Assembly: GCA_016704435.1 (NCBI GenBank)
Contig: JADJAB010000002.1
Span: 1-64,000, forward strand
Length of the DNA: 64,000 nucleotides
Source: Rhodobacter sp.
GTDB lineage: Bacteria; Pseudomonadota; Alphaproteobacteria; Rhodobacterales; Rhodobacteraceae
Direction of reading: 5' to 3'
Positions 18,112 through 26,657 of the stretch are shown piece after piece. Both the position numbers and the translations under genes were made by a program. Numbering within the stretch: position 1 is the first letter of the stretch; every line of letters starts with the position of its first letter. The notes under the pieces were generated by a model. It saw only the letters and a program-made list of their open reading frames with translations. It was not told where the DNA came from and did not search any database.

Positions 18112-18993
18112 TTACTCGCCGCCGCCCAGGCCGTGGACATAGTAGGACACCGCGCGGATCTGATCTTCGCCCAGCCGCTCGTTCCAGTCGGGCATCACGC
18201 CGAAACGGGCGTAGGTGACCGATTCCGCGACCGCCTCGCGCGTGCTGCCGTAAAGCCAGATCTGGTCGGCCAGGCTGGGCGCTCCCTGCGCGCGGTCGCC
18301 CGATCCGTCTTCCATGTGGCAGGCAGCGCAGTTGTCGACGAAGACGGTCATGCCCGCGCTGACCTTGGCGGCGTCCAGATCCTTCTGGCCCGACAGGCTG
18401 AGGACGTATTCCACGACCTCGCCGATCTGGGCCGGCTCCAGCAATTCGTCAACGCCGAACTTCGGCATCTCGGAATAGCGGGCGTCCGGGTCGGTGGTGT
18501 TGCGGATGCCGTGCATCACCGTCAGGTGGATATCCTCCATCGTGCCGCCCCAGAGCCAGTCGTCATCGCGCAGATTGGGGTAGCCCAGCGACTGCACGCC
18601 GGCAGCCCCGGCCCCGTGGCACTGGGCGCAGTTGGTCTTGAACACCGCGGCCCCGGCGCGCTGGGCATAGTTGGCCAGCGCCTCGTCACCCTTGATGGCG
18701 TCCAGATCCGTTGCGACCAGCTTGGCCTTGATCTCGGCGTTTGCGTCGTCGAAGGTCTTGATCTCGGCCGCCACATCGGCGCGGGTGTCCTGGCCCAGAT
18801 AACCCTGCGTGGCGCCGTGAATAAGCGGCCATGCCGGATAGGCGATGGTGTACCAGATGCCCCAGATGATGGTGGCATAGAAGACCCAGACCCACCAGCG
18901 CGGCAAGGGGTTGTTGAACTCCTGGATGCCGTCCCATTCGTGGCCGGTGGTATCCACCTCGGCCGGAGCTTTCGTCACTTTCTTGGCGCACAT
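18112..18993 (-). CDS. ccoP: cbb3 cytochrome c oxidase subunit III, diheme cytochrome CcoP
   Basis: A 293-residue membrane-anchored diheme c-type cytochrome that passes electrons to CcoO/CcoN. The N-terminus has the family segment HEWDGIQEFNNPLPRWWVW and one transmembrane helix (WVFYATIIWGIWYTIAYPAW, about 36-55). Two heme sites are CAQCH (122-126) and CAACH (222-226), with methionine ligands in YSEMPKFG and FGVMPDWN. Frame intact. Start 2 bases after ccoQ. Confidence 0.96.
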   Translation of the reverse strand: MCAKKVTKAPAEVDTTGHEWDGIQEFNNPLPRWWVWVFYATIIWGIWYTIAYPAWPLIHGATQGYLGQDTRADVAAEIKTFDDANAEIKAKLVATDLDAIKGDEALANYAQRAGAAVFKTNCAQCHGAGAAGVQSLGYPNLRDDDWLWGGTMEDIHLTVMHGIRNTTDPDARYSEMPKFGVDELLEPAQIGEVVEYVLSLSGQKDLDAAKVSAGMTVFVDNCAACHMEDGSGDRAQGAPSLADQIWLYGSTREAVAESVTYARFGVMPDWNERLGEDQIRAVSYYVHGLGGGE

Positions 18994-18995
18994 GG

Positions 18996-19223
18996 TTACG
19001 CCTCCTTCCGGTTGGGTTGGGGCCGGTTGGATGGGGGCCGGGCCGATGGCGTGGCTTCCGCAGGACGCGTCTCATTGCGGAAGATCGATTTCGCGGCATC
19101 CTCGTGCAGCTTGCGGCTTCCGGGCCGGAAGGCCCAGAAACAGATCAGAAGGAAGATAGCCGTCATGGCCAGAAGGCCCCAGCTGTCGGCCAGCTCGCGC
19201 AGGAATGAATAGTTTTCCATCAT
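18996..19223 (-). CDS. ccoQ: cbb3 oxidase small subunit CcoQ
   Basis: A 75-residue (or 74, if the second ATG is used) single-helix membrane protein: SWGLLAMTAIFLLICFWAF is the transmembrane segment, followed by the CcoQ signature RPGSRKLHEDAAKSIF. The C-terminal 25 residues are Pro/Arg-rich and longer than in many CcoQ. It lies 9 bases downstream of ccoO and stabilises the core complex. Confidence 0.92.
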   Translation of the reverse strand: MMENYSFLRELADSWGLLAMTAIFLLICFWAFRPGSRKLHEDAAKSIFRNETRPAEATPSARPPSNRPQPNRKEA

Positions 19224-19232
19224 CCCCTCCGT

Positions 19233-19982
19233 TCAGCGGTCCATGTCCGGGGTGAAGGTCGTGAAGTCGACCATCGTGCCCAGAACCTGGATATAGGCGA
19301 TCAGCGCATCCGCTTCGGTCAGCTGCGGCTGGCCGTCAAAGTTGCGCACGTTGACGGCGCGGCCGAAGGCATCGGCGCCATAGCGCTCTTCCACACCCGC
19401 GCTGTCGCCGTTCGGATCGGCCTGCGCCGCGAAGTCGGCCTTGCCGTTGGCCAGCATCTCTTCGCTGTAGGGCACGCCCACCAGCGCATGAGTCGACATC
19501 ACGTCCTCGATATACTTCCCGTCGATCTCGGCGTTGAACAGGAAGCCATAGGGCGGCATCACCGATTCCGGCACCACCGCGCGCGGACTTGGCATCATAG
19601 AAGTGGTCCTGATGCCATTCGTCCGAATAGCGGCCACCGACGCGGGCCAGATCCGGTCCGGTCCGCTTGGAGCCCCACTGGAACGGATGGTCATACTTCG
19701 ACTCCGCCGCGAGGCTGTAATGGCCATAGCGTTCGACCTCGTCGCGCATCGGACGGATCATCTGGCTGTGGCAGACGTAGCAACCCTCGCGGATGTAGAT
19801 GTCGCGCCCGGCCAGTTCCAGGGGGGTGTAGGGGCGCACGCCCTTCACGTCCTCGATCGTGTTCTCCAGGTAGAACAGCGGCACGATCTCCACCAGGCCG
19901 CCGATGGTCACCACCAGAAAGGCCAGCACCATCAGCAGCGTGGCGTGGGTTTCGATGCCTTGTGCTTGTCAAGAAAAGCCAT
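19233..19982 (-). CDS. ccoO: cbb3 oxidase monoheme cytochrome subunit II CcoO (two frameshifts)
   Basis: Membrane-anchored monoheme cytochrome c. The start at 19982 (MAFLDKHK) has AAGGAGG upstream. After a first frame change near 19955 the protein continues with MVLAFLVVTIGGLVEIVPLFYLE (membrane anchor), REGCYVCHSQMIRPMRDEVERYGHYS (heme site CYVCH) and KYDHPFQWGSKRTGPDLARVGGRYSDEWH, all diagnostic. A second change near 19585-19590 restores VVPESVMPPYGFLF (methionine ligand) and the C-terminus. The shifts cancel, so the length (about 249 residues) is normal. Both are likely read errors. Confidence 0.93.
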
Positions 19983-19996
19983 TTGCCTGCCCCTCC

Positions 19997-21261
19997 TTAT
20001 TCGGCCGGAACGGCGTTGCGCGTTGATGGCCGTTTGGCCTGCTGCGCGCACCGTCATCCAGAGGTTGTAGGCCATGATGCAGGCGCCAGTCAGGAACAAC
20101 GTCCCGCCCAGTGTCCGGACCACATACATCGGGTATTTCGCGGCCACCGTATCGGCGAAGGCGTTCACCAGGAAGCCGTTGGCGTCGACTTCGCGCCACA
20201 TCAGGCCTTCCATGATGCCGGTCACCCACATCGACGAGGCGTAAAGCACGATCCCGATGGTGGCGAGCCAGAAGTGCCAGCTGACCAGCTTCAGGCTGTA
20301 AAGGCCCGGGCGGTTCCACAGGCGCGGCGTCAGGAAGTAGAGCGCGCCGAAGGTGATCATGCCGTTCCAGCCCAGCGCGCCGGAATGGACGTGACCGATG
20401 GTCCAGTCGGTATAGTGCGACAGGGAGTTGACGGCCTTGATCGACATCATCGGGCCTTCGAAGGTCGACATGCCGTAGAAGCCGATCGACACCACCATCA
20501 TGCGGATGACCGGGTCGGTGCGCAGCTTGTCCCAGGCGCCCGACAGCGTCATCAGCCCGTTGATCATGCCGCCCCACGAGGGCATCCACAGGATGACCGA
20601 GAACACCATGCCCAGCGTCGAGGCCCAGTCCGGCAGCGCGGTATAGTGCAGATGGTGCGGACCGGCCCAGATGTAGAGGAAGATCAGCGCCCAGAAGTGG
20701 ATGATCGACAGCTTGTAGCTGAACACCGGGCGTTCGGCCTGCTTCGGCACGAAGTAGTACATCATGCCCAGGAAGCCCGCAGTCAGGAAGAAGCCCACCG
20801 CGTTGTGGCCATACCACCACTGGATCATCGCATCCTGCACGCCGCTGGTGACCTGCACCGACTGGCTGCCCACGATCGACACCGGCACCGCCATGTTGTT
20901 GACCAGATGCAGCATCGCGATGGTAACGATGAACGACAGGTAGAACCAGTTCGCCACATAGATGTGGGGTTCCTTGCGCTTGATCAGCGTGCCCATGTAG
21001 ACGAGCAGGAACGCCACCCAGACGACGGTGATCCAAGATGTCGATCTACCACCGGCTCGGCGTATTCCTGGCCTGGGTGCCGCCCAGGTTCGCGACCTTG
21101 GCTTCGCCGACGCCCCGCAACACCACCACGAAGGCGATGGCAGCGACCAGCATCATCTCGATCGCGTTGACCATGAAGGCCAGATCGCGCGCGTAATTGG
21201 CGGCGATCGCGGCCAGAACCGCGACCACGCCTAGCGCGATCAGTTTAACGTAATCCCACAT
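19997..21261 (-). CDS. ccoN: cbb3 oxidase catalytic subunit I CcoN, with an internal gap and frameshifts
   Basis: The heme-copper catalytic subunit. The N-terminus MWDYVKLIALGVVAV and the long C-terminal part (RKEPHIYVANWFYL, QWWYGHNAVGFFLTAGFLGMMYYFVPKQAERP, WAGPHHLHYTALPDW, FEGPMMSIKAVNSLSHYTDWTIGHVHSGALGWNG, given here by their ends) are clear CcoN, with the copper-ligand histidines of YGHN and GPHH and the heme ligands of GHVHSG. The start and the rest are in different frames joined near 21035-21060. About 100 residues normally between them are missing: two to three transmembrane helices including the RPLHTS low-spin heme b histidine. The end is also shifted near 20020; the likely true C-terminus is NAVPAE, stop 19997. 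See findings. Confidence 0.9.
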
Positions 21262-21364
21262 TTTGCGTCCCTTCGTCTTCTTCGTCCGCGCCTCCGCAAG
21301 ATGGACTCGCCTTGGACGGCGGGCTTCTCGACTTTCGAGCTTTTGCAGACAAGCGACCGCAGCC

Positions 21365-21380
21365 TTGATCCATGCATCAA
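21365..21380. promoter_or_regulatory. FNR-like inverted repeat 1 in the ccoN-usp gap
   Basis: TTGATCCATGCATCAA has perfect FNR half-sites (TTGAT and ATCAA) but six bases between them in place of four. It lies about 104 bases upstream of the ccoN start. Given the indel-prone sequence, the spacing may be wrong. It is a reasonable candidate for low-oxygen control of ccoNOQP. Confidence 0.5.
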
Positions 21381-21399
21381 CAGGTCCACAGGGACACTC

Positions 21400-21414
21400 T
21401 TGATCCTAGGTCAA
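21400..21414. promoter_or_regulatory. FNR-like inverted repeat 2 in the ccoN-usp gap
   Basis: TTGATCCTAGGTCAA has half-sites TTGAT and GTCAA separated by five bases in place of four. For the usp direction a class II start would fall near 21448, 25 bases before the ATG, with TAGCAT in the -10 position (21437-21442). The geometry supports this as an operator for usp even though the spacing is one base long. Confidence 0.5.
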
Positions 21415-21473
21415 GCGCGCAGCCATGGACCGACCTTAGCATGCAATCGTGGACTCAACCACAGGAGGGATTG

Positions 21474-22307
21474 ATGGCCTGCAAATCGCTCTGACTGGTT
21501 GCCATCCGCGCCGATGTCGAACCGGCCATCGCAGCCGCCGCCAGCATCGCCCGGCGATGGATGCGCATCTGGATGTGCTGGTGCTAGGCGTCGACCGGAC
21601 TCAGGTCGGGTATTCCTATGTCGGGTCCGGGGCGGTGATCCTGCAAGTCGCCATGGACCGGGCCGAGGAAGAGGCACGGGTCAATGAAAAGGCCGTGAAG
21701 GCGGCGCTGGCCGCGCAGGGCTCCGATCTGCGTTCGGGCACCGAGACGGCGGTACCAGATGGGCGCTGACCGATCTGGTCGCCAACCGCGCCCGCTACGC
21801 CGATCTGGTCGTGCTGCCCAAGCCTTATGCCAACACCGCCCGGAAGCCGAGGCAGTGATCGAGGCGTCGATGTTCGAAGGAATGGCGCCGGTCCTGGTGG
21901 TGCCGGACAAGGGCCTTGCGACGGCCGAGCCGAAGCGCGTGGTCCTGGCCTGGAACCAGAGCCGCGAGGCGCTGGTGGCGGCACGGCGGGCGCTGCCGTT
22001 CCTGAAACGGGCCGAGATCGTGACGATCACGGTAATCGACCCACCGCCGCACGGGCCGGAACGCTCGGACCCCGGTGGCCTGCTGTGCCAGATGCTGGTG
22101 CGCCATGGCGTCAAGGCCGAAGTCTCGGTGCTGGCCCGCACTCTGCCCCGGGTGTCAGACGTGCTGCACCGGGCCTGCCGCGATCTGGACGCCGACATGC
22201 TGGTGATGGGGGCCTACGGCCATTCGCGTTTTCGCGAGGCGATCCTTGGCGGCGCCACCCGCAACATGCTGGAACAGGCCGAAGTGCCCGTGTTCCTGGC
22301 GCACTGA
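21474..22307 (+). CDS. Universal stress protein (tandem UspA domain), several frameshifts
   Basis: A universal stress protein of about 277 residues. The ATG at 21474 follows AGGAGG by six bases. Recognisable parts lie in more than one frame: AHLDVLVLGVDRTQVGYSYVG, then YADLVVLPKPYA, then a long stretch with EGMAPVLVVPDKG, RVVLAWNQSREALVAARRALPFL and the nucleotide-binding C-terminus DADMLVMGAYGHSRFREAILGGATRNML. At least two single-base shifts (about 21550 and 21750-21850) separate them. It is divergent from ccoN, as in Rhodobacter, and likely shares FNR control. Role in the stress response is known only at family level. Confidence 0.85.
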
Positions 22308-22419
22308 GCCGCCGGGCGACGGCTACGATATTGCGCAGCCGCGCATGCGCGCGCGGCTGCAAGTCCTTCTTCTCGCCTCTGGCGCAAGCGCCAACCGGCT
22401 CGGGCGATGCCTCCGGCGG

Positions 22420-22474
22420 GGAGTATTTGAGCCGAGATGAATGGGTTTCAGTTTCATCTTGGCGCAAATACTCC
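22420..22474. repeat. Palindromic intergenic repeat of the Rhodobacteraceae type
   Basis: Two 22-base arms, 22420-22441 (begins GGAGTATTTGAG, ends GAGATGAA) and 22453-22474 (begins TTCATCTTGGCG, ends ATACTCC), are imperfect inverted repeats with an 11-base loop. The flanks are GC-rich (GGCGATGCCTCCGGCGGG before, GGGGGCAGCGCCCCC after). A single-arm copy lies at 26607-26628. It sits between the convergent ends of usp and the MttB-family gene, so it may act as a bidirectional terminator. The 270-base gap 22308-22577 holds no gene. Confidence 0.75.
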
Positions 22475-22577
22475 GGGGGTTTGGGGGCAGCGCCCCCATC
22501 GGCCGACGCCGGATGCCGGCGCGCCCTCTCCACAAGAATGAACTTGCGCCGGCAGGCGCGCAATTGCTTCACCTGCG

Positions 22578-24132
22578 TCAGATCACCGAGACCGCGCCGG
22601 CATAGGCTGCCACGATATGCACATCGGCATGCGCCGCCAGTTGGGCGATCTCGCGTTCCTGCTCGGCCGATAGCACACCTTCTTCGGGTGCCGCAGCAAT
22701 GGCTGCCAGAGCCGCCTCGCGCGCCGCGTCAAAGGCAGTGCGGCGGCCCGACTTCTCGTAGTCGTCGCGTCCCTGCCGCTTGAACACCCGGGGCTGCAGC
22801 TGGTCGCGGCAGGTGGCGATGGTATGTGCGGAATCCAGGAAATGCCCGCCGGCCCGGATCTGCATCATCTCGTCCCAGTTCAGCGCCTCTTTGTCCAGGC
22901 TGGGCTTGCGGATGAACCGCCGCATCATCGCGCCCACCTCGTTGTCCAGGACCGCCTGCACCGGGCTGAACACCGTCGCACATTCCAGCTGCCCCACGCC
23001 GCCCAGGATATCCGCCCCCGCCAGCGCCACCGCCTGCGTCAGCAGCGACCGCTCGGCCATGCCCTGCACATCCACGTCCGGCGTGTCGGACCCCGACCCA
23101 TAGGTATGCGCCACCACGCCCCAGCCGCGCTTCATCAGCTGGATCGACATGTTTGCCGCCTGCAACGATTCCACAGGATTGCAGGGCCGAACCTGTCCGC
23201 ATGTCCAGCGTGAACATCAAGGGCGTCGCGATCACCGGTGTGCCCGGTGCCAGAATATGCGCCATCACCGTCATGCCGACGATCTCGGCCGCCGCCATCA
23301 CCGCCATCGAGGCCACCGACAAGGGTGCCGTTCCCCCCGAAGAGGGCAAAGAGCAGGCATGCAGCGGCACGCCGTATTTGCCCGCCTGCATGATCACATG
23401 CGTGTCCATGTACTTGAATTCCAAGGGCGTGAACGAGCAGGTGATGCAGCTGGTGATCGGGTTGGCGCGCAGGCGGTCTTCGCCGCCCGCCGCGATGGCC
23501 GCGATCTTCATCAGGTATTCGACATTCTCCCATTGATAGGGCTGCATCCAGACATGCTTGCCGGTCCGTGCGATCAGCCGGCCGAAGCTGTGGATGTCGG
23601 CGGTCTTTTCCGGCACGCCATGCACGAAGGGATGCGCGATGAAGCCCACCTCGTCCAGCGTGTTGGCCACGGCGGCGATCTCGTTCACCGCATCCAGATC
23701 CATGTTGCGGTATTTCGAGTCGCGCGGGTTCACGTAGCCATGCCCGCCGGTGCCGGTGCGCATGATGAAGCCCTTGTCGGCGCGCGGCAGGTCGAGGTCG
23801 AAGCGCGCCTCCTTGCCACCCAGACGCACGGTCTTGGGTGTCGCCGCCATCGCCTCGCGGATCAATTCGCGCGGCATGCGGATGCGGTTCGCATCCTTGC
23901 CGAGCCTGGCCCCCGCCGCGAGAAAGCGTTCATGGGCTTCGGGGTGCAGGATCGCCACGCCGTAGTCGGCCAGAACGTCCTCGACCCGTGCCTTCAGCCA
24001 GGCGATGTCATCGTCGGAGAGAAAACCGAAGGTCGACCGGGCAAGTCCCGGTGGCTCCTGTCGAAAGGCGCTGGCTGGATGGCTGGCGCGCAGGGTGCGG
24101 GCACGTTTCGGGGTGTTGGTCCTGGCTTCCAT
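22578..24132 (-). CDS. MttB-family (trimethylamine/betaine methyltransferase-like) protein, one frameshift
   Basis: A member of the MttB superfamily, TIM-barrel enzymes that move a methyl group from a quaternary or tertiary amine to a corrinoid protein. Visible are GFLSDDDIAWLKARVEDVL near the start, RTGTGGHGYVNPRDSKYR (about 125-142), KHVWMQPYQWENVEYL and, after the break, DNEVGAMMRRFIRKPSLD and HFLDSAHTIATCRD. I use the ATG at 24132, preceded by GGGGGGA. The frame changes at about 23171-23176 (codon 320); no in-frame TAG occurs around it, so this is not a pyrrolysine codon and the protein belongs to the non-Pyl branch. No corrinoid protein gene is adjacent. Substrate unknown (glycine betaine and related compounds are candidates). 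Confidence 0.82.
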
Positions 24133-24280
24133 GGCGTCCCCCCATCGGGTCAAGGATTGCTCATGGCACACACCGATTAAGCTGACTGCCTGCCGACTTC
24201 AGCTGGCGCGAACGTTAGCACAGCAACGATTTTCGTCAACGGGTCATGCTGCTCCGGCAAACACCGCCGCCCGCACCGAG

Positions 24281-24302
24281 AAACGAAGCGCATGAGGAGC
24301 CG
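24281..24302. repeat. Short dispersed motif, copy 1
   Basis: AAACGAAGCGCATGAGGAGC plus CG matches 58633-58654 at 20 of 22 bases. It lies in the 190-base gap between the start of the MttB-family gene and the end of fnrL. No function is evident. Confidence 0.4.
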
Positions 24303-24322
24303 CCCTCCGGTCCGGCCTGGCC

Positions 24323-25069
24323 TCAGACCAGCATCCCGCCATCCTGATCGTCGCCCGCTTCTTCCAGCAGGCGGTCGAAATCGGGGATGGTAATGTGGCG
24401 CTTGCCTTCCAGGTTGATCACGCCTTCCTTCTTCAGCGCGCTGATCTGGCGGCTGACCGTTTCCAGCGTCAGGCCCAGGTAATCGGCCATTTCCTCGCGC
24501 GTCAGAGGCAGATCCACCGCCATCGGCCCGCCCGTCCGCTTCAGGTTCAGCGAGGCATCCCGCCGGGCGATGATCGCCAGCAGCGAGGCAATCTTTTCCC
24601 GCGCCGTCTTGCGGCCCAGAAGCAGCATCCATTCGCGCGCGGCGTCCAGTTCGTCCAGGGTCATCTCCAGCAGGCGCTGCGCGATATGCGGCGTGCGGCC
24701 CATCAGGTCCTCGAACGGCTTCTTGCGGAAACAGCACATTACCACATCGGTGGTGGCCGTAACATCGTAGGCGGCGACGTTGCGCCCCGGCCGGCCGACG
24801 AAATCCGACGGCAGCAACAGGCCGACCATCTGGCGGCGCCCATCCTCCATCGTCTGGGTCAGGGTGGCGATGCCGGTCACCACCGAGGCGACGAAATCCA
24901 TCCGGTCGCCGGACCAGACGATGGTCTGCCCGGCCTGATAGCTGCGGTAATACTTGATCTGTTCCAGCAGGGCCAGTTCGTCGGTCTCGCAGCGGGCGCA
25001 GACGGCACGGTGGCGGATCGGGCAATCCCCGCATTCCACATGCGTCGAATGTGTCTCCTGCAGCGCCAT
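24323..25069 (-). CDS. fnrL: Oxygen-sensing transcriptional regulator FnrL (Crp/Fnr family)
   Basis: A 248-residue FNR homologue (start at 25069), the same length as Rhodobacter FnrL. The N-terminal cysteines for the oxygen-labile 4Fe-4S cluster are in VECGDCPIRHRAVCARC; the fourth ligand is probably the cysteine of the MCCFRKK segment. The C-terminal helix-turn-helix reads TREEMADYLGLTLETVSRQISALKKEG (given by its ends), with the E-x-x-S-R recognition motif that reads TTGAT half-sites. It should activate ccoNOQP, ccoGHIS, hemN and other low-oxygen genes. An FNR box 17 bases upstream of its start implies autoregulation. Confidence 0.93.
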   Translation of the reverse strand: MALQETHSTHVECGDCPIRHRAVCARCETDELALLEQIKYYRSYQAGQTIVWSGDRMDFVASVVTGIATLTQTMEDGRRQMVGLLLPSDFVGRPGRNVAAYDVTATTDVVMCCFRKKPFEDLMGRTPHIAQRLLEMTLDELDAAREWMLLLGRKTAREKIASLLAIIARRDASLNLKRTGGPMAVDLPLTREEMADYLGLTLETVSRQISALKKEGVINLEGKRHITIPDFDRLLEEAGDDQDGGMLV

Positions 25070-25085
25070 GCGACACCCTTCCTTC

Positions 25086-25099
25086 TTGATCTGCATCAA
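25086..25099. promoter_or_regulatory. FNR box between fnrL and hemN
   Basis: TTGATCTGCATCAA is a perfect match to TTGAT-N4-ATCAA. It lies 16 bases before the fnrL ATG and 35 bases before the hemN ATG, in a divergent gap of 65 bases. In the fnrL direction it is too close for class II activation and more likely mediates repression. Confidence 0.9.
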
Positions 25100-25134
25100 G
25101 GATCGGCCTCCTTGACGCCCGTAAAGGTAGTCGG

Positions 25135-26490
25135 ATGAAGCTGGATACGCAACTCACGCGCCTCGGTCTTTTTGACGCGCGGGTGCCGAGGTATACCTCG
25201 TACCCCACCGCGCCGCATTTCGGCACCTCCGTCGGACCGGGCGACTTTGCCACCTGGATCGAGGCGATCCCGGAAGGGGCGCAGATTTCGCTTTACCTGC
25301 ACGTGCCGTTCTGCCGCCGCCTGTGCTGGTTCTGCGCTTGCCGCACGCAGGGCACGACCAGCGACGATCCGGTCATCGCCTATGCTCAGACCCTGCATCA
25401 GGAAATTGCACTTCTGGCCCGGCACCTGCCGCGCGGGGTGACCTTGAGCCGCCTGCATTGGGGCGGCGGCACGCCCACAATGCTGCCGCCCGACGAGATG
25501 CGGCGGCTGGCCGATGCGGTGTTTCGGGTGGTGCCGATGGCCCAGGGGGGCGAGTTTTCGGTCGAGATCGACCCGAACGAGGTGGATGACGCAAGGCTGG
25601 ACGCGCTGGCGGCATCGGGGATGAACCGCGCCTCGATCGGAGTGCAGGACTTCGACCCGGAGATCCAGAAGGCCATCGGCCGCGAGCAAAGCTATGAGCT
25701 GACCCGGACGATCGCGGAAAAGATCCGCGAGCGCGGGATTCGCAGCCTGAACGCCGATATCCTCTATGGCCTGCCGCACCAGACCAATGTCCGCATCGCG
25801 GAATCGGTGCAAAAGCTGCTGACGCTGTCGCCCGACCGGGTGGCGCTTTACGGCTATGCCCATGTGCCCTGGATGAGCCGGCGCCAGCAGATGATCCCGT
25901 CCGACGCGCTGCCACGGCCGGAAGGCCGGCTGGAGCTGTTCGAGACCGCGCGCAAGCTGTTCCTCTGGGATGGCTATGACGAGATCGGCATCGACCATTT
26001 CGCCAAGCCCGAGGATGGCCTGGCGGTGGCGCAGAAGGCGGGGCAGCTGCGGCGCAACTTCCAGGGCTACACCGATGATCCCTCGCTTGCGCTTGTCGGG
26101 CTGGGGGCATCGTCGATCAGCCGGTTCCCGCAGGGTTTCGCGCAGAATGCCTCGGCCACGGCGGCCCATACCAAAGCCATTCGCGACAAGCGCTTTTCGA
26201 CCCACAAGGGCCATGCCTTTGCGGGCGAAGACCTGCTGCGCGCCCGGATCATCGAGGCGCTGATGTGCGACTTCGTGGTGGACCGGGCGGAACTGGTGCA
26301 GGCTTTCGGGGCCAGCCCGGCACGGGTGGACGAGTTGTTCCGCACCGCCGCCGCCGGTTTCGAAGACATGGTGGCGGTGGAAAACGGCATCTTCCGCATC
26401 CCTGAACGCGGACGGCCGCTGACGCGGATGATCGCGCGGGCCTTCGACGCCTACGACCAGAGCAAGGCGCAGCATTCCGCCGCGATCTGA
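25135..26490 (+). CDS. hemN: Oxygen-independent coproporphyrinogen III oxidase HemN
   Basis: A 451-residue radical SAM enzyme making protoporphyrinogen IX without O2. The cluster motif is HVPFCRRLCWFCAC, with C60, C64 and C67 in the C-x3-C-x2-C arrangement. Further features are the PRYTSYPTAPHF N-terminus, the HWGGGTPT glycine motif, IGVQDFDPEIQKAIGREQ and the C-terminal HemN domain. Frame intact. The start at 25135 has AAAGG eight bases upstream and matches the known N-terminus. Low-oxygen induction through the FNR box is expected; HemF at 7 kb serves aerobic growth. Confidence 0.95.
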   Translation: MKLDTQLTRLGLFDARVPRYTSYPTAPHFGTSVGPGDFATWIEAIPEGAQISLYLHVPFCRRLCWFCACRTQGTTSDDPVIAYAQTLHQEIALLARHLPRGVTLSRLHWGGGTPTMLPPDEMRRLADAVFRVVPMAQGGEFSVEIDPNEVDDARLDALAASGMNRASIGVQDFDPEIQKAIGREQSYELTRTIAEKIRERGIRSLNADILYGLPHQTNVRIAESVQKLLTLSPDRVALYGYAHVPWMSRRQQMIPSDALPRPEGRLELFETARKLFLWDGYDEIGIDHFAKPEDGLAVAQKAGQLRRNFQGYTDDPSLALVGLGASSISRFPQGFAQNASATAAHTKAIRDKRFSTHKGHAFAGEDLLRARIIEALMCDFVVDRAELVQAFGASPARVDELFRTAAAGFEDMVAVENGIFRIPERGRPLTRMIARAFDAYDQSKAQHSAAI

Positions 26491-26606
26491 GGCGCGGTCC
26501 GGCTTGGTGACCGGATGCAGGTATTCAGCGGGTTGCAGGGCCGATTCGGCTGCTTTTCCCTTTGGCCGCTGCGCTGGGGCAGACGGGGGCCAGCCCCGGA
26601 CCCCCC

Positions 26607-26628
26607 GGAGTATTTCCGCCAAGATGAA
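26607..26628. repeat. Second copy of the intergenic repeat arm
   Basis: A 22-base arm (begins GGAGTATTTCCG, ends AAGATGAA) differs at one base from the reverse complement of 22453-22474. The preceding 30 bases (GGGGGC...GCCCC...ACCCCCC) also resemble the flank of that copy. It lies between the convergent ends of hemN and the glycosyltransferase, again a terminator-like position. Confidence 0.65.
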
Positions 26629-26657
26629 GGGGACTGGACCTGCGCGTTCCGGCGCTG

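Noticed and set aside
22308..22577. Small reading frames in the gap between usp and the MttB-like gene
   Set aside because: They cross the palindromic repeat and lack ribosome-binding sites or protein-like composition.
23165..23180. Pyrrolysine (TAG) readthrough in the MttB-family gene
   Set aside because: The interruption is a frame change, and no in-frame TAG occurs on either side of it; the codons around are ordinary sense codons.
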